This document shows positions 7,691 to 17,952 of a DNA stretch of 64,000 nucleotides, one piece after another. The notes under the pieces are model-generated. The model worked only from the letters and a program-made list of their open reading frames with translations, had not been told where the DNA came from and did no database searches. Origin of the DNA: Lachancea thermotolerans CBS 6340 (taxonomy: Eukaryota > Ascomycota > Saccharomycetes > Saccharomycetales > Saccharomycetaceae); the NCBI RefSeq assembly GCF_000142805.1, contig NC_013084.1, positions 496,001-560,000 of the forward strand, written 5' to 3'. A program made the position numbers and the translations under genes. The stretch's first letter is position 1. Every line of letters starts with the position of its first letter.

Positions 7691-9202
7691 ATGTCGGAGA
7701 ATCAGGCCTTGCTGGGCCCTAAACCAAAAGTGACCAGTTCGCTGGTATTTGCAACAATAGTGGTATGCTTTGGTTCAATTCAATACGGGTACCACATGGC
7801 AGAATTGAATGCTCCGGGACAAGTACTGTCGTGTACGGAGTTCATTGAGCCGTGGCCAGAAGCGGGCCCCTACGCAGACACATGGTTTGGGAAGCATGGT
7901 TTCCAGCAATGCTTGCCACTCACAGAGGAGCAGATGGGGTTCGCCACGTCGATCTTTTCGATTGGAGGGCTCGTGGGATCGCTTTACGCGGGCCGCGTCG
8001 CGGACCGCTACGGCCGGAAAAAGTACAGCTTCACCAACTGTGTCATCGGGATCATCGGTTCCTTGCTGTTGTTTCGCGCCAACAGCTACGCGCAGCTCAT
8101 CGCCGGTAGGTTCATCGCGGGGATCTCTTGCGGTAGTTGCATTGTCGTGACCCCCTTATTCATTAATGAGATTTCACCAAAGGAGCTTCGCGGCTCGCTC
8201 GGCTCTATGAACCAGGTCTGTATCAATGTTGGGATCTTGCTCACGCAGCTCCTGGCCCTCAAGTATGCGGACTCCTATCGCTGGCGCTGGCTTATGCTTG
8301 CAGGCGCAATCTTGGCTCTGATCCAGTTCCTGCTTCTTTTCAAGATTGACGAATCACCTCTATGGCTAGCATCTAGGGGCGATCTCGACGGGGCCGAGCA
8401 CGTACTACGTGGCTTACGCGGAGGAGATCGTCGCAGGTCGCGGGGCGAAGTTGACGAATGGCTACAATCGCGCGGCTCCTCAAGACCAGCAACCGGCTCC
8501 GCCGACTACACACAAATGAATTCGCACGCTTCACAACAATCCGCTTCTCCAGAGTCAGTCACCAGCTCCTCGTCGCAACAAGATGTTTCTGTCAAGAACT
8601 ACTTCACCGATCCACGCTACTCCAAATCGCGGTGGGCTATTACTGTGATCCTTGTTAGTCAACAGTTCTGTGGTATCGGCTCTATTATATTTTATGGAGT
8701 GAAGCTGGTTAGTGGACAGCTTCCCCAGTACGCTGTTTTGGTCAACTTTGGCATTTCTATTCTGAATGTGGTAGTCACGCTTGGCGCGTCGTCTCTGGTC
8801 GATCACTGGGGCCGCAAGCCACTATTGACAGCTTCTGCAGGCGCTATCTCCATATCCAGTATCTTTCTCTCGACAGGAATCGTCACCAATAACGCGGCTA
8901 TGCTGGTAGCGTCAACCTTTATGTACATTGCTGTTTTTGCAATTGGGCTGGGCCCTATCCCATTTTTGGTCATCTCCGAGCTTTCTCCACCTGAGGCCAG
9001 CGGAATTGCACAAAGTTATGGAACTACGTGTAACTGGATTGGTACTTTCATTGTGGGATATGGGTTTCCAATTCTCAACGAGTGGCTGCACGGCTACTCA
9101 TTCCTAGTATTTGCCGCTTACGCTGCAGCGTTCACACTGTACATTCATCTGAAAGTGCCCGAAACAAAGGGCAAACAGGACTACGATTTGGTATGGAATT
9201 AA
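7691..9202 (+). CDS. MFS sugar-transporter-like membrane protein (VPS73/YBR241C family)
   Basis: 503 residues with twelve predicted membrane spans of the sugar-porter family. Diagnostic motifs are GRVADRYGRKK after span 2, RFIAGISCGS and EISPKELRGSLGS around spans 4-5, DESPLWL (a PESPRWL variant) after span 6, VDHWGRKPLL after span 8 and PETKG at the end. A long Ser/Gln-rich central loop (about residues 245-300) separates the two halves. S. cerevisiae has two WGD copies, VPS73 (YGL104C) and YBR241C, both placed at the vacuole/endosome rather than the plasma membrane; substrate is uncertain. An SENQALLGP N-terminus has a dileucine-like sorting motif (QALLG), fitting vacuolar targeting. Confidence 0.92.
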   Translation: MSENQALLGPKPKVTSSLVFATIVVCFGSIQYGYHMAELNAPGQVLSCTEFIEPWPEAGPYADTWFGKHGFQQCLPLTEEQMGFATSIFSIGGLVGSLYAGRVADRYGRKKYSFTNCVIGIIGSLLLFRANSYAQLIAGRFIAGISCGSCIVVTPLFINEISPKELRGSLGSMNQVCINVGILLTQLLALKYADSYRWRWLMLAGAILALIQFLLLFKIDESPLWLASRGDLDGAEHVLRGLRGGDRRRSRGEVDEWLQSRGSSRPATGSADYTQMNSHASQQSASPESVTSSSSQQDVSVKNYFTDPRYSKSRWAITVILVSQQFCGIGSIIFYGVKLVSGQLPQYAVLVNFGISILNVVVTLGASSLVDHWGRKPLLTASAGAISISSIFLSTGIVTNNAAMLVASTFMYIAVFAIGLGPIPFLVISELSPPEASGIAQSYGTTCNWIGTFIVGYGFPILNEWLHGYSFLVFAAYAAAFTLYIHLKVPETKGKQDYDLVWN

Positions 9203-9671
9203 GCTGACTTTCAAAGCCCACACACATGGTCCATTACCAAACTGTTAATTATAGATTAAAAATTTTGCCTTTAGATTTTCATGGGTTAAGTATGGCGACT
9301 CCAATGCATGCAAGTTCACACACGCTTGTCAATGCGTGTAAACCCTCGCCTCCTCATATATATAATTGAGTATCAATGCTTTCTCGCATTCCAGCAGCGT
9401 CTTTTTATGTTCATCTTTAACGAAATATTAAGGTTTCTCGAAATCGCATGCCAGTTTTGAATAAATAAACGCATTAATTCAAAACGAGATTAACGACATC
9501 GTAAGGCTCCATATGTAAAACCATAAATTCCAACGGATTGGCTATATAAATCTTAAAACCGAGTCATGTCCCTTTTGGTAGCCCGGTTATAAAATGTCTC
9601 ATGAAGAGGCTTTCAGGAACCAAGGACCCATTTCTTGGCATTGATCTATATCGTCACCGTAGTCGGTTAGA
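9203..9671. other. Promoter region of THI2
   Basis: 469 bp between two rightward genes. A TATATAAA box lies at 9543-9550, about 125 bp upstream of the THI2 start. The rest is AT-rich with no recognisable gene. Confidence 0.6.
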
Positions 9672-11006
9672 ATGAGTAACTGCAACAAGACCAAGGCTAG
9701 GAGTTTCACCGGCTGTTGGGCTTGCCGATTTAAAAAAAGGCGGTGCGACGAAAATAAGCCCTTCTGCTCTCTGTGCTTAAGGCATGGAGATCAGTGTAGT
9801 TACGACATTAGGCTAGTGTGGCAGAACGAAAACATCTTCTCCGTTAACGAAAACAAGGAGCTGGTCTCCTGGAAAAAGCTCAGAAATTTGTGCAAGCAGC
9901 CTAACAGAAATCGAATCTCAAGACGCAGGTTCCAGCAGATGACACAGTTCAGGCAAATCTCACCGCCCAACTCCGACGATGAGGACTCGGACAAAAAGGA
10001 TGCAGCCCACGATGATGGAGAGAGTGATGAGGACCGCGATGAAGAAAATGACAGTAGCAAAAAGAATACGTTCACAATCAGCGTACGTCGGCTCAAAATT
10101 TATGACAATGCATTAGACTGCGTTCATGGTCAAACGGACAAAAATTTTGACCAAAGGTTCGTGGATCAGCAGCTCGGGCAGCTTTTAACCAAGTTAGAGA
10201 GTAGTAGCCAGGTCGCTGGTGATGATCGCAGTGGACCGTTTTGTGTTTTCAAAGTCGACAGTTTCAAAAAGAGAAATGACAGTGAAAAACCGGTTATCTC
10301 TCGGACTTCACACGAAACGCATAACGAGCTTTCGAGCTTACCAAATACCCCAATATCTGAAACAAATTCTTTTCTGGCTATGCGTTTGTCTACTGCGGAG
10401 GCGACATCCAAATTTTTGTCCCACCACTGGCCCAACCTTCTACTAGCCAATGACACAAATTTTTGTCTTCAGCAGCCCGCATATGTGAAATGGTTAACGA
10501 CACATATAGGGTCCATGGGTCACTTATTGCATCCTGATTTCCTAGAGGAGCTTATGAATGGCTCCGTGGACTCTTCTAAATGGCTTTCGATGATTCCTCA
10601 CTTTTCAATGGAATGCCAAGCACTATATTTGGTGCTACTAGTTATGGCAGAGCGGGAGAAAGACATGGTGGATTTTGTTTCACGTTGGGTACTATCGCAG
10701 ACCCAGGTGTCTTATTTATCATTTCCTTTAATTGCGCACTCACTGAAGTCATGCAACAAAATAGCGTTTTTGTTTCATTGTCATGAATTGCTGGCTGATG
10801 CCACGCTACAAGACCTATTCCAGTATGAGCTGACATCTATGTTGAAGATCAACACTGTGCGGCTTATTTTACAGTATTGGAGCAACTTAATGATGGACCA
10901 AATTTGCCAATGCCAAGATACCACAAACTCAGAAATGCAGTTGAAGTTTTGGGAGATGCAGTTACAGTGTAACGAGGAGTTTTATAGAGATATCTGCCTA
11001 GTTTGA
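9672..11006 (+). CDS. THI2: Zn2Cys6 activator of thiamine biosynthesis genes, Thi2
   Basis: 444 residues (S. cerevisiae 450). The fungal binuclear zinc cluster has six cysteines at 15, 18, 25, 32, 35 and 42 (SFTGCWACRFKKRRCDENKP), followed by a basic region and a strongly acidic Asp/Glu/Ser stretch (about 100-130) of activator type. Thi2 acts with Thi3 and Pdc2 to induce THI and phosphatase genes when thiamine is scarce. The large C-terminal part is helical and without catalytic motifs. Position between the transporter and ARC1/ERT1 matches YBR240C. It converges on ARC1 with a gap of about 100 bp. Confidence 0.92.
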   Translation: MSNCNKTKARSFTGCWACRFKKRRCDENKPFCSLCLRHGDQCSYDIRLVWQNENIFSVNENKELVSWKKLRNLCKQPNRNRISRRRFQQMTQFRQISPPNSDDEDSDKKDAAHDDGESDEDRDEENDSSKKNTFTISVRRLKIYDNALDCVHGQTDKNFDQRFVDQQLGQLLTKLESSSQVAGDDRSGPFCVFKVDSFKKRNDSEKPVISRTSHETHNELSSLPNTPISETNSFLAMRLSTAEATSKFLSHHWPNLLLANDTNFCLQQPAYVKWLTTHIGSMGHLLHPDFLEELMNGSVDSSKWLSMIPHFSMECQALYLVLLVMAEREKDMVDFVSRWVLSQTQVSYLSFPLIAHSLKSCNKIAFLFHCHELLADATLQDLFQYELTSMLKINTVRLILQYWSNLMMDQICQCQDTTNSEMQLKFWEMQLQCNEEFYRDICLV

Positions 11007-11108
11007 TAGACACAGCATACAACATAAAATCTGACGAGATAATGATACAGTAATGATATTTTTCAGACCTTGCTAAAAATTAAAGAACGGTATATGCAAT
11101 ACGTAGGG

Positions 11109-12227
11109 TTAACGGACGTTGGCATTGGCGATGGAAGCAACTTTGAAAGACTCCCCCTTGGCGTTGGTCAACTTTCTGGCCTTCTTTTCGTCCTCATCAT
11201 TAAAGTAAACCTCTAGGTTCTCATTAGTAGAAAAGTGTGGTTGTAGTTGTTCCCAGATCTTCTTCTTAGGGTTGAGCTGCTTAGCGGGCTCCTCGTCACC
11301 GAACCCTTCGAAAAACACCTTGTCACCAGCCTTAGAGCCTTCTGGTGGCTGAACAAACTCAACGTTGTTTTCATCAGAACCACACAACACCATGGCAGTA
11401 GATTTCACACCTCTCATGTTGACAGGCTTTAGGTTGCAAACTGCAACGACATAACGCTCTTGCATAGCTTCCAGAGGGAAGTATTTGACCAAACCAGAGC
11501 ACACAGTTCTTGGACCCTCTTCGTCACCAACATCGATAGTAGAAACATACAAAGAGTCTGCGTCTGGGTGCTTAACAGCCTTTTGAATGAAACCCACACG
11601 GAAGTCAATCGCGGAAGGCTTAGGCTTCTGTGGTTGCTGGTCTTGAGGCTGAGCCTGAGCATTAGCGGCCTTCTTTGCGGCCTTCTTAGCCTTTGCTTCT
11701 TCTCTGAGCTTCTTCAGGGTCTCCTCGTCAGGCTTACCCCTTGGCTGCTTGCCCTTGTCAGCACCTTCCTTAGGAGCCGACGCTTCCTTCTTCTTACCCT
11801 CGGCGGCCTCAGCAGGTTTCTTGGCATCTTCCTTCTTCTTTTTCTCAATTACCTCGCGTGGAAGCTCCAAATCAAAGTTGATCTCCAACTGCTCGTTGTT
11901 TGGAATTTCTAGCAGCTCCTGCAAGTATGCAATCCATCTAAGAATGTGTCTGAATTTGGCATAGTGGCCCTTGACGTCCTTGGAGGACGCAATGAGGTCC
12001 TTGATCAATGGAAAAACAGACTCGAAAACGACAGTGTCGGTCTCAGTTGGAACCAGGGTTCCTAGAATGAAGGAATGGTCTCTCAAACGCAGGTTAAGCT
12101 CATCGATGTGACCTTGAATTTGGCCGGATTTCACAACGGATTCCCATTGCGCGGCTTGAGCAAGCTGCTCTTTGTTTAGCTCAGTAGAGAGCGACAAGCT
12201 CTTGAACTTTTCAATTAGTACAGACAT
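11109..12227 (-). CDS. ARC1: tRNA-binding aminoacylation cofactor Arc1
   Basis: 372 residues (S. cerevisiae 376). Three parts are visible: an N-terminal GST-like domain (1-125) that binds methionyl- and glutamyl-tRNA synthetases, a Lys/Ala-rich basic linker (about 125-200) that contacts tRNA, and a C-terminal EMAPII/Trbp-like OB-fold domain (about 203-372; FRVGFIQKAVKHPDADSLYV, GPRTVCSGLVKYFP, CNLKPVNMRGVKSTAMVLC). Arc1 delivers tRNAs to the two synthetases in the cytosol and holds them out of nucleus and mitochondria. Position matches YGL105W. Confidence 0.96.
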   Translation of the reverse strand: MSVLIEKFKSLSLSTELNKEQLAQAAQWESVVKSGQIQGHIDELNLRLRDHSFILGTLVPTETDTVVFESVFPLIKDLIASSKDVKGHYAKFRHILRWIAYLQELLEIPNNEQLEINFDLELPREVIEKKKKEDAKKPAEAAEGKKKEASAPKEGADKGKQPRGKPDEETLKKLREEAKAKKAAKKAANAQAQPQDQQPQKPKPSAIDFRVGFIQKAVKHPDADSLYVSTIDVGDEEGPRTVCSGLVKYFPLEAMQERYVVAVCNLKPVNMRGVKSTAMVLCGSDENNVEFVQPPEGSKAGDKVFFEGFGDEEPAKQLNPKKKIWEQLQPHFSTNENLEVYFNDEDEKKARKLTNAKGESFKVASIANANVR

Positions 12228-12782
12228 CCTAAGAGACAGTCGGACCTATGTAATACTATCTATCTTTGATGTCACCACTTGCAAAAATTTTCCAGACCCC
12301 AGGCTATATGACTATTGAAATAAGGAAGCCAGGGATCATGAGTACTTTAGTATTTGTTTTTCAAAGATAGGGCATCTGAATACAAAAGGACTCATTCAAT
12401 TTCTTGGCAGAACGTTTCAACGGCTTATGAGACTAATGCTTTGTTTCGCAAAATAGTCTCAGGGAGCCAGGCCGCTGCTTGTTATTGAATGTTGGTATTC
12501 ACTTGTGAGAGGCCAGAAGCTGCATGTAAACTCCGCTCCAAGCCAGCAAATATCTCCTATAGTTGCCTTTTATACCACCTACATACTTTAGCATTTGAAT
12601 ATAGGTAGAAATTTAATTAATGAAAGAGAACAGCTGGTCTAAGTTCCTGCTAGCCTCTCCTTGCGCTGTCCTTGTCAGCGTTTCGATGTTGTGTTTGTTA
12701 TTTGCTTACAATGAATGCAATGTTCATTAAAAAAGTTAAATCGAAGCGATGAGCTACTACAGCCAAAACAACCAACTTACTC
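12228..12782. other. Divergent promoter region ARC1 / ERT1
   Basis: 555 bp with no gene seen. A GCGATGAG (PAC-like) 8-mer lies about 30 bp before the ERT1 start, but ERT1 is not a ribosome-biogenesis gene, so I treat it as chance. Confidence 0.5.
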
Positions 12783-14153
12783 ATGAGCTCTCGCAGGCAA
12801 AAAACCAGTGTCGCTTGCATCAATTGCTCAAAGTCACACGTCACATGTCAGGCTGAGAGGCCGTGCTCTCGGTGTGTGAAGAAAGGGCTTGAGGCGACAT
12901 GCGTGGATGCGCCAAGAAAGCGCAGAAAGTACCTAGCAGATGTGCCAGATGAACAGCTGCCTGTTGCCGTAAAACGGGGAAATATTCACGAAGAGCAGCA
13001 ACTCTCAAACGAAAACCGCTACATCGCCCACAAACCACGGTTTATGTCGAATGCGGCAGATTTGGAATATTCGATTCTGTCGGATATAATCCAGCAAGAC
13101 ACCCTGCTCAGTAAAATCCCGATGGATCTGCTATATTCTCGGGATGGTGCGAAAGATGAAGAAAGCCAATACAATACTCCAAACTCTGCCTCGAGCGTGC
13201 CTTCTTTGGGAGCGCAAGGTCGACCGCCCTCTGCACGCCGAACCGGCAGCCCGGTAGATTCTCAGAGAGTGAAATATGCAACATTGTTGGGGCCGCGCGG
13301 ACGACAGGCATTGAAAACTGAAGTGGATCTCTTTACAACGCATTTCCCACTGCTTCCTCAAGAAGTGAATAACTCGCGCTTCCGACGGCGGATACACTTC
13401 GACGCCAACGTCCGTCAGTACTATCTGAATGACAAGACCACATTCCCTGAGATATTAGACCAGATTGAGCCAAAGCCGAAATCTATTTCTTTGGCACTTG
13501 ATATCTCGTCCCCTGATGCAAGAGCCGTCCAGAACTTCCCCGACGTACCGCACTCGCTGCGGTATGCTACGCCCATGGAAATATACACTCTAATCTCGAA
13601 GCCATTCTCCCACACCTCAGGATTTCACTCGCTCCTTCAGTACCTTCGCAGTCGTTTCAATCGAGAGGATATCGTAGAGATGTGCCGCTCCCTGGCAGAA
13701 TTCCGTCCCACGTTTATCGCTATCGCAGTGACTCTCACCGAAGAAGATATGATATTTATGGAACAATGCTACCAAAGAACACTCTTAGAGTACGATCAGT
13801 TCATCTCGCAGATGGGGACTCCGACATGCGTATGGCGACGCAATGGCCAGGTCTCCTATGTGAACGACGAATTCTCGCTGCTTACGGGCTGGACCAGGGC
13901 AGACCTACTATTTAAAATGACGTTTATCGTGGAGCTGATGGACGACGAAAGCGTACGGGAGTACTTTAAAACGTTCAACCGAGTAGCGTATCGGGACTTT
14001 AAGGGCAGCGAGCGAATGAAGACCTGCAAATTGCTAACGCCGTTCCGTGGCCGCGAGGTAGAGTGCTGTTGCATCTGGACGCTCAAGCGAGACGTCTTTG
14101 GGCTGCCGCTCATGATAATAGGCAACTTCATGCCAATCATTGGCCAAAGCTAA
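12783..14153 (+). CDS. ERT1: Zn2Cys6 regulator of non-fermentable carbon metabolism, Ert1
   Basis: 456 residues (S. cerevisiae 529). The binuclear zinc cluster uses cysteines 12, 15, 22, 28, 31 and 40 with a basic PRKRRKY run just after. The C-terminal half contains a PAS-like domain (about 355-450; CVWRRNGQVSYVNDEFSLLTGW), characteristic of the Ert1/Rds2/AcuK/AcuM group that controls gluconeogenesis and the ethanol shift. The middle is low in complexity and Ser/Pro-rich. Position matches YBR239C. It converges on MLC1 with about 100 bp between stops. Confidence 0.92.
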   Translation: MSSRRQKTSVACINCSKSHVTCQAERPCSRCVKKGLEATCVDAPRKRRKYLADVPDEQLPVAVKRGNIHEEQQLSNENRYIAHKPRFMSNAADLEYSILSDIIQQDTLLSKIPMDLLYSRDGAKDEESQYNTPNSASSVPSLGAQGRPPSARRTGSPVDSQRVKYATLLGPRGRQALKTEVDLFTTHFPLLPQEVNNSRFRRRIHFDANVRQYYLNDKTTFPEILDQIEPKPKSISLALDISSPDARAVQNFPDVPHSLRYATPMEIYTLISKPFSHTSGFHSLLQYLRSRFNREDIVEMCRSLAEFRPTFIAIAVTLTEEDMIFMEQCYQRTLLEYDQFISQMGTPTCVWRRNGQVSYVNDEFSLLTGWTRADLLFKMTFIVELMDDESVREYFKTFNRVAYRDFKGSERMKTCKLLTPFRGREVECCCIWTLKRDVFGLPLMIIGNFMPIIGQS

Positions 14154-14255
14154 AACAGAGAATGCTTAGGGTATACGCAAGCGATATAGAGTATACAGGG
14201 GCGGACACGCACACAAAATGGGAGCGCTGCTGTTGTGCGCAGAGGCGCAGCGCGC

Positions 14256-14687
14256 TCACTGCCTCAAGATGTCCTCGATGAACTTGCGGTAGTCGACGCC
14301 GCCATCGGAGTCAACCTCGACGCCTTTCAGCAGCTCATCGACCTCGGCGTCTGAAAGTCTCTCACCCAGTCCGGTCAGCATGTACCGGATGTCTCCAACA
14401 GATACCTTGCCCTTGTTTTCCTTGTCAAAGACCTGGAAAGCTTTGATGAAGTCGTCCACCTTGCCTTGTGTGGTCTTCTCCAACGCGTCACGGTGCTGTG
14501 TGACCAAAGCTGTAGTTTCCTCAAGTGTTAGCGCGTCCGCGGCGTCGGCACCCACCTCTTCTACCAGTGCGTTTGTGGGGTTGAAGCCGATGGCTCTCAG
14601 GTAGTCACCAAGCTGCTGTTTCGAAATCGTGCCTTTGGCCTGTCTGTCAAACAGCGTGAAAATGTCTTTTTGCGTTTTCTCGGACAT
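14256..14687 (-). CDS. MLC1: Myosin light chain Mlc1 (EF-hand)
   Basis: 143 residues from the start codon at 14687 (MSEKTQKDIFTLFDRQ), chosen because S. cerevisiae Mlc1 begins the same way and is 149 residues; an in-frame upstream ATG at 14864 would add an unrelated 59-residue extension. It is a calmodulin-like protein with four EF-hand folds, most of whose loops are degenerate, so calcium is probably not needed. Mlc1 binds IQ motifs of type II and V myosins and of Iqg1, serving bud growth and cytokinesis. Position matches YGL106W. A CACGTG site lies at 14867-14872. Confidence 0.95.
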   Translation of the reverse strand: MSEKTQKDIFTLFDRQAKGTISKQQLGDYLRAIGFNPTNALVEEVGADAADALTLEETTALVTQHRDALEKTTQGKVDDFIKAFQVFDKENKGKVSVGDIRYMLTGLGERLSDAEVDELLKGVEVDSDGGVDYRKFIEDILRQ

Positions 14688-15832
14688 TGCGTCGCTGAAT
14701 GTGTGGTTTGTCTGCTGATTAATGCGGCTGGCTTCTAGATGTCGTGAGACTAAGGCGCTGGTTCCTCCGTCTTCTAGTGATTCAAGAGAATGAAGTTCCA
14801 GATTGTCAACACAAACAGAATCATTTCGTACATCACGATATACTCTGAGGAACAATACTTTCAAACCACGTGATATAATTACAGCGTACGCAAGACATCC
14901 CTTCGTACGTCTATCACCCGGCTCTTAACTAGCGTCAGCGGCTAATCTAAAACGTGTAACACAAAAGAGTGTCATGAAGTTCTCGGCTTTTGCCAACAAC
15001 CACACAAAACGCCCTCCCTGAAATATTCAATAGGCTATGAGGAGTTCTGCTGAGTGGGCTTGTGCGGTGATCCGCTAGTAAGCCAAAATGACCCCAGCGA
15101 GGTTCCCGCTTCGAGAACGGTCCGATAACTTTTACAACTGAGCGCGCTGCGCCCAAATGCCCCGTTTTCAACAGAGATAGAGTCTGCGACTTGCCATAGT
15201 TATTAGATCCCTAAGCCGAGTGAGCCGATCGCCACCCTGTTGCACAAAACCCGCCTCGACCCAGCACTTCAACCCATACCACTCGCACTAGAAACTCCAG
15301 GACGGCATCAACACGCGATATCCAACACATTCTTCCGATCTCCGCGCTTTCCGGCAGGCTTCCATGACTCTGACGTTTCTACTTTTCTTTCCTGAGCTAT
15401 TTGCTCAACCAAGGGCAACGAGACGTTGGTTCGTAAGTCCGACAGAGAACACGCCAGAACGGTTCACTCTTCCTACGATAGCTGCACTTCCAACAGCAGC
15501 GCTCAAGCACTAAAATCGCATGACTGACCGCTCTCTGCGAGACCCCTACGCCGACACTCGTCCCGCTTCTCGTTTGACTAAGGAGATAACCACTGTCATC
15601 ACGTTTCACGTGGAAGGTTTTCGATTGTGAATTTTTTTTTGGCCTCCTCACGCCATGCGAGAAAGGTGCGAGCATCTTAACTAACACAAGGTGTATAAAA
15701 GCAGTTCTGCAACGGTCAATAAGGCGTGCCTGACTTTTGAAGGGTTTCCTGGTAATTTGCAATAAAGCTCATCGCTCCAGAAGCAACCGCTTACTAGTTC
15801 CGAGTCTCGGAATTCCAGGTATTTAGTCCAGG
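14688..15832. other. Divergent promoter region MLC1 / RMD9
   Basis: 1.15 kb. CACGTG sites occur at 14867-14872 (MLC1 side) and 15607-15612 (RMD9 side), a T-rich tract at about 15631-15640 and a TATAAAAG box at 15694-15701, 132-139 bp before the RMD9 start. No gene seen; short open frames on the minus strand lack protein features. Confidence 0.55.
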
Positions 15833-17776
15833 ATGTTAAGATTTGTCCAGCAGTCACATGTGCTGAAGAGCAGAGTATCCAACCAGTTTGTGTCCGCGAG
15901 CGCGCGGTCGCCATTCCATCACTCGCTGCGGTTCAACTCAGCGGTCGCGATGGACCGGACCCCTTCGCAGGAGGCCGCTGCCGTGGCGCCGGCGCCCCCT
16001 AATGTTGCCAAGGCCGTGGACAAGGTACGTGCTATGCGCAAGAACATCAAGATCAACAAGCAGCTGTCTGCAACGCCCGATTCGCCCTGGTTCCACAAGG
16101 TGTGCGCTTTCGAAGACTGCGTTGCCCAGACCCTATACATGTCGCAAACTCCACGCAGACGCAACAACAATAACAATAACAATGGCAGGCGCGGCCAACA
16201 GCAGCCGCTGGCCGCCTCCAATACAAACCCGCTTTTCTGGGACTCAATAGGCCGCGCCATGGGCCTCTATCGCGAGCTGCTTGGAACTCCGGAGCTTAAC
16301 AGCGACCGCGTCTCTAAGTTAGTTCACCTGCTACACAACGGGTTGCGTGCAAACCGTAACCAGCTCACACGTATGAACAAGAAGCCGGACTACGACTCGC
16401 AGTCTTTCCACAAAGAAATGACCAATTACCTATGTGAGTCCCTTCGAGAAATTTCTCAGGACGTTCTTTCTGCAAAGGTCGAGCTCAACGAGTATGGTGC
16501 CATGCATCTAATCACCGCTTTCAAGGAGCTTCTTCTTTTCGAGGAGGCTGTGAGCATCTGGCGTTCGGCAATCAACGGCAACAGTAATTACACCGCCAAC
16601 ATATTTTTGAACCCAAGGGTTGTCGGCGTTGTTCTGCCCATTCTCTATGATAACGGGGTGACATATGCTGAAATACAGGAGCTCTACGAGAAGTCATCTG
16701 CCATGATCAACTACTTCCACCCCAATCTGTCCGTGGGAATGATTCGTGCCTCTTTAAGCGCTGGAGAAAATGAAATGGCTTTGACACTATTCCAGAAGCT
16801 TTGCGAAGAGTCCAGCGAGATGAAGTACGGCTACCTGATAGAGACGCATCTCTCCTTCATTGGTGAATGCAAAGACTTAAACATCTCTCAGGCCTTTTTT
16901 GACAAAGCTTTGAACAACGAGATGCCTTACAAGATCGACTTGCAGGTTTCATATGTCAAATCTTTTTTGAAGAACATCTGGTCTCAAACGCATGACTTCC
17001 AAAAGGTTTACGATATCTGGTACAAATCCTCTGTTCACTACGGTCGCGATGTGAACCACGGAATTTCGTCATCACTGAACGACACTTTCTTCGACATCTT
17101 TTTTGAGCACTATTCTCAAGACAAAATCATTGGTCTACAGCAGCTTCAAGAAATGATCAGCATTTACAACAACATCAAGCCTATTGACGAGCCTTTTTTC
17201 AACATTATCTTGACCAAATGTACGGTGTGGAGAGACCGCCAAATCATCGAGTCCATTGACAAGGCCTACGATCTTTACCAGATCCCAAGAACTATTGTAG
17301 CATACAGAATCCTTTTGAAGTCCATGGGTTCGGTACACGTTACCAACGAGGAGATTTTCCAGCGTTGGTGCAACCTGGTCAAAAAGTCTGACGAAATTGG
17401 CCAGTCGTTCATAGCCAACGCAGACTGGGCTGCTCTGAGAGATGCCACTGTGACATGGACTCAACTTTACAGCCAACCAGATGATCTCTATAGCGACGGT
17501 TTCAATGCCGCAATGCAGGCCGCGAACGCTTCTGGCGCCTTTGACGATATTCCTCAACAAACACAACAACAACAGCCAAATGATAGACTGGAGCTTTACA
17601 TGAAAATTGTTAAGCGTTACAGCCCTTTCTGTCGTGACTCTAGACAGCTTTCGCGTCTAACTTCGGGTACTGCTGTGAAATACCCAGTGTTACAACAAGC
17701 ATTGTCTAAATTTAACGATTTGGACGTTAGCGACGTCTATATTCCTCAATTCCACAACTTGGTGGCTCAAAATTAA
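15833..17776 (+). CDS. RMD9: Mitochondrial mRNA 3'-end-protecting PPR-like protein Rmd9
   Basis: 647 residues (S. cerevisiae 646). The N-terminus (MLRFVQQSHVLKSRVSNQF) is a basic amphipathic mitochondrial presequence. A low-complexity RRRNNNNNNNGRRGQQQ segment at about residues 103-120 precedes a long array of helical-hairpin (PPR-like) repeats that in Rmd9 bind the conserved dodecamer at mitochondrial mRNA 3' ends and protect them from the degradosome. S. cerevisiae keeps two WGD copies, RMD9 (YGL107C) and YBR238C; this is the single pre-duplication gene. Confidence 0.94.
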   Translation: MLRFVQQSHVLKSRVSNQFVSASARSPFHHSLRFNSAVAMDRTPSQEAAAVAPAPPNVAKAVDKVRAMRKNIKINKQLSATPDSPWFHKVCAFEDCVAQTLYMSQTPRRRNNNNNNNGRRGQQQPLAASNTNPLFWDSIGRAMGLYRELLGTPELNSDRVSKLVHLLHNGLRANRNQLTRMNKKPDYDSQSFHKEMTNYLCESLREISQDVLSAKVELNEYGAMHLITAFKELLLFEEAVSIWRSAINGNSNYTANIFLNPRVVGVVLPILYDNGVTYAEIQELYEKSSAMINYFHPNLSVGMIRASLSAGENEMALTLFQKLCEESSEMKYGYLIETHLSFIGECKDLNISQAFFDKALNNEMPYKIDLQVSYVKSFLKNIWSQTHDFQKVYDIWYKSSVHYGRDVNHGISSSLNDTFFDIFFEHYSQDKIIGLQQLQEMISIYNNIKPIDEPFFNIILTKCTVWRDRQIIESIDKAYDLYQIPRTIVAYRILLKSMGSVHVTNEEIFQRWCNLVKKSDEIGQSFIANADWAALRDATVTWTQLYSQPDDLYSDGFNAAMQAANASGAFDDIPQQTQQQQPNDRLELYMKIVKRYSPFCRDSRQLSRLTSGTAVKYPVLQQALSKFNDLDVSDVYIPQFHNLVAQN

Positions 17777-17952
17777 ACACTTCAGAACATATCGTTTGTC
17801 TCAGATTGTTTAACGAGTAATCTACGCAACAACAACTATTCATTTCATCTACTATTCTAATTATGATATCTAGTTTTATTTTACGGTATGGTCCTTCTTT
17901 TGTCTTTTTCAGCGTTTATTGATAACCTTCAAAGCAGTAAAGTGAGAGCTCC

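Noticed and set aside
12746-12753. GCGATGAG (PAC-like) before ERT1
   Set aside because: ERT1 is not a ribosome-biogenesis gene and no RRPE accompanies it, so chance is likelier.
14688-14864. 59-codon in-frame extension upstream of MLC1
   Set aside because: The family starts at MSEKTQ-like Met; the extension has no similarity and is probably 5' leader.
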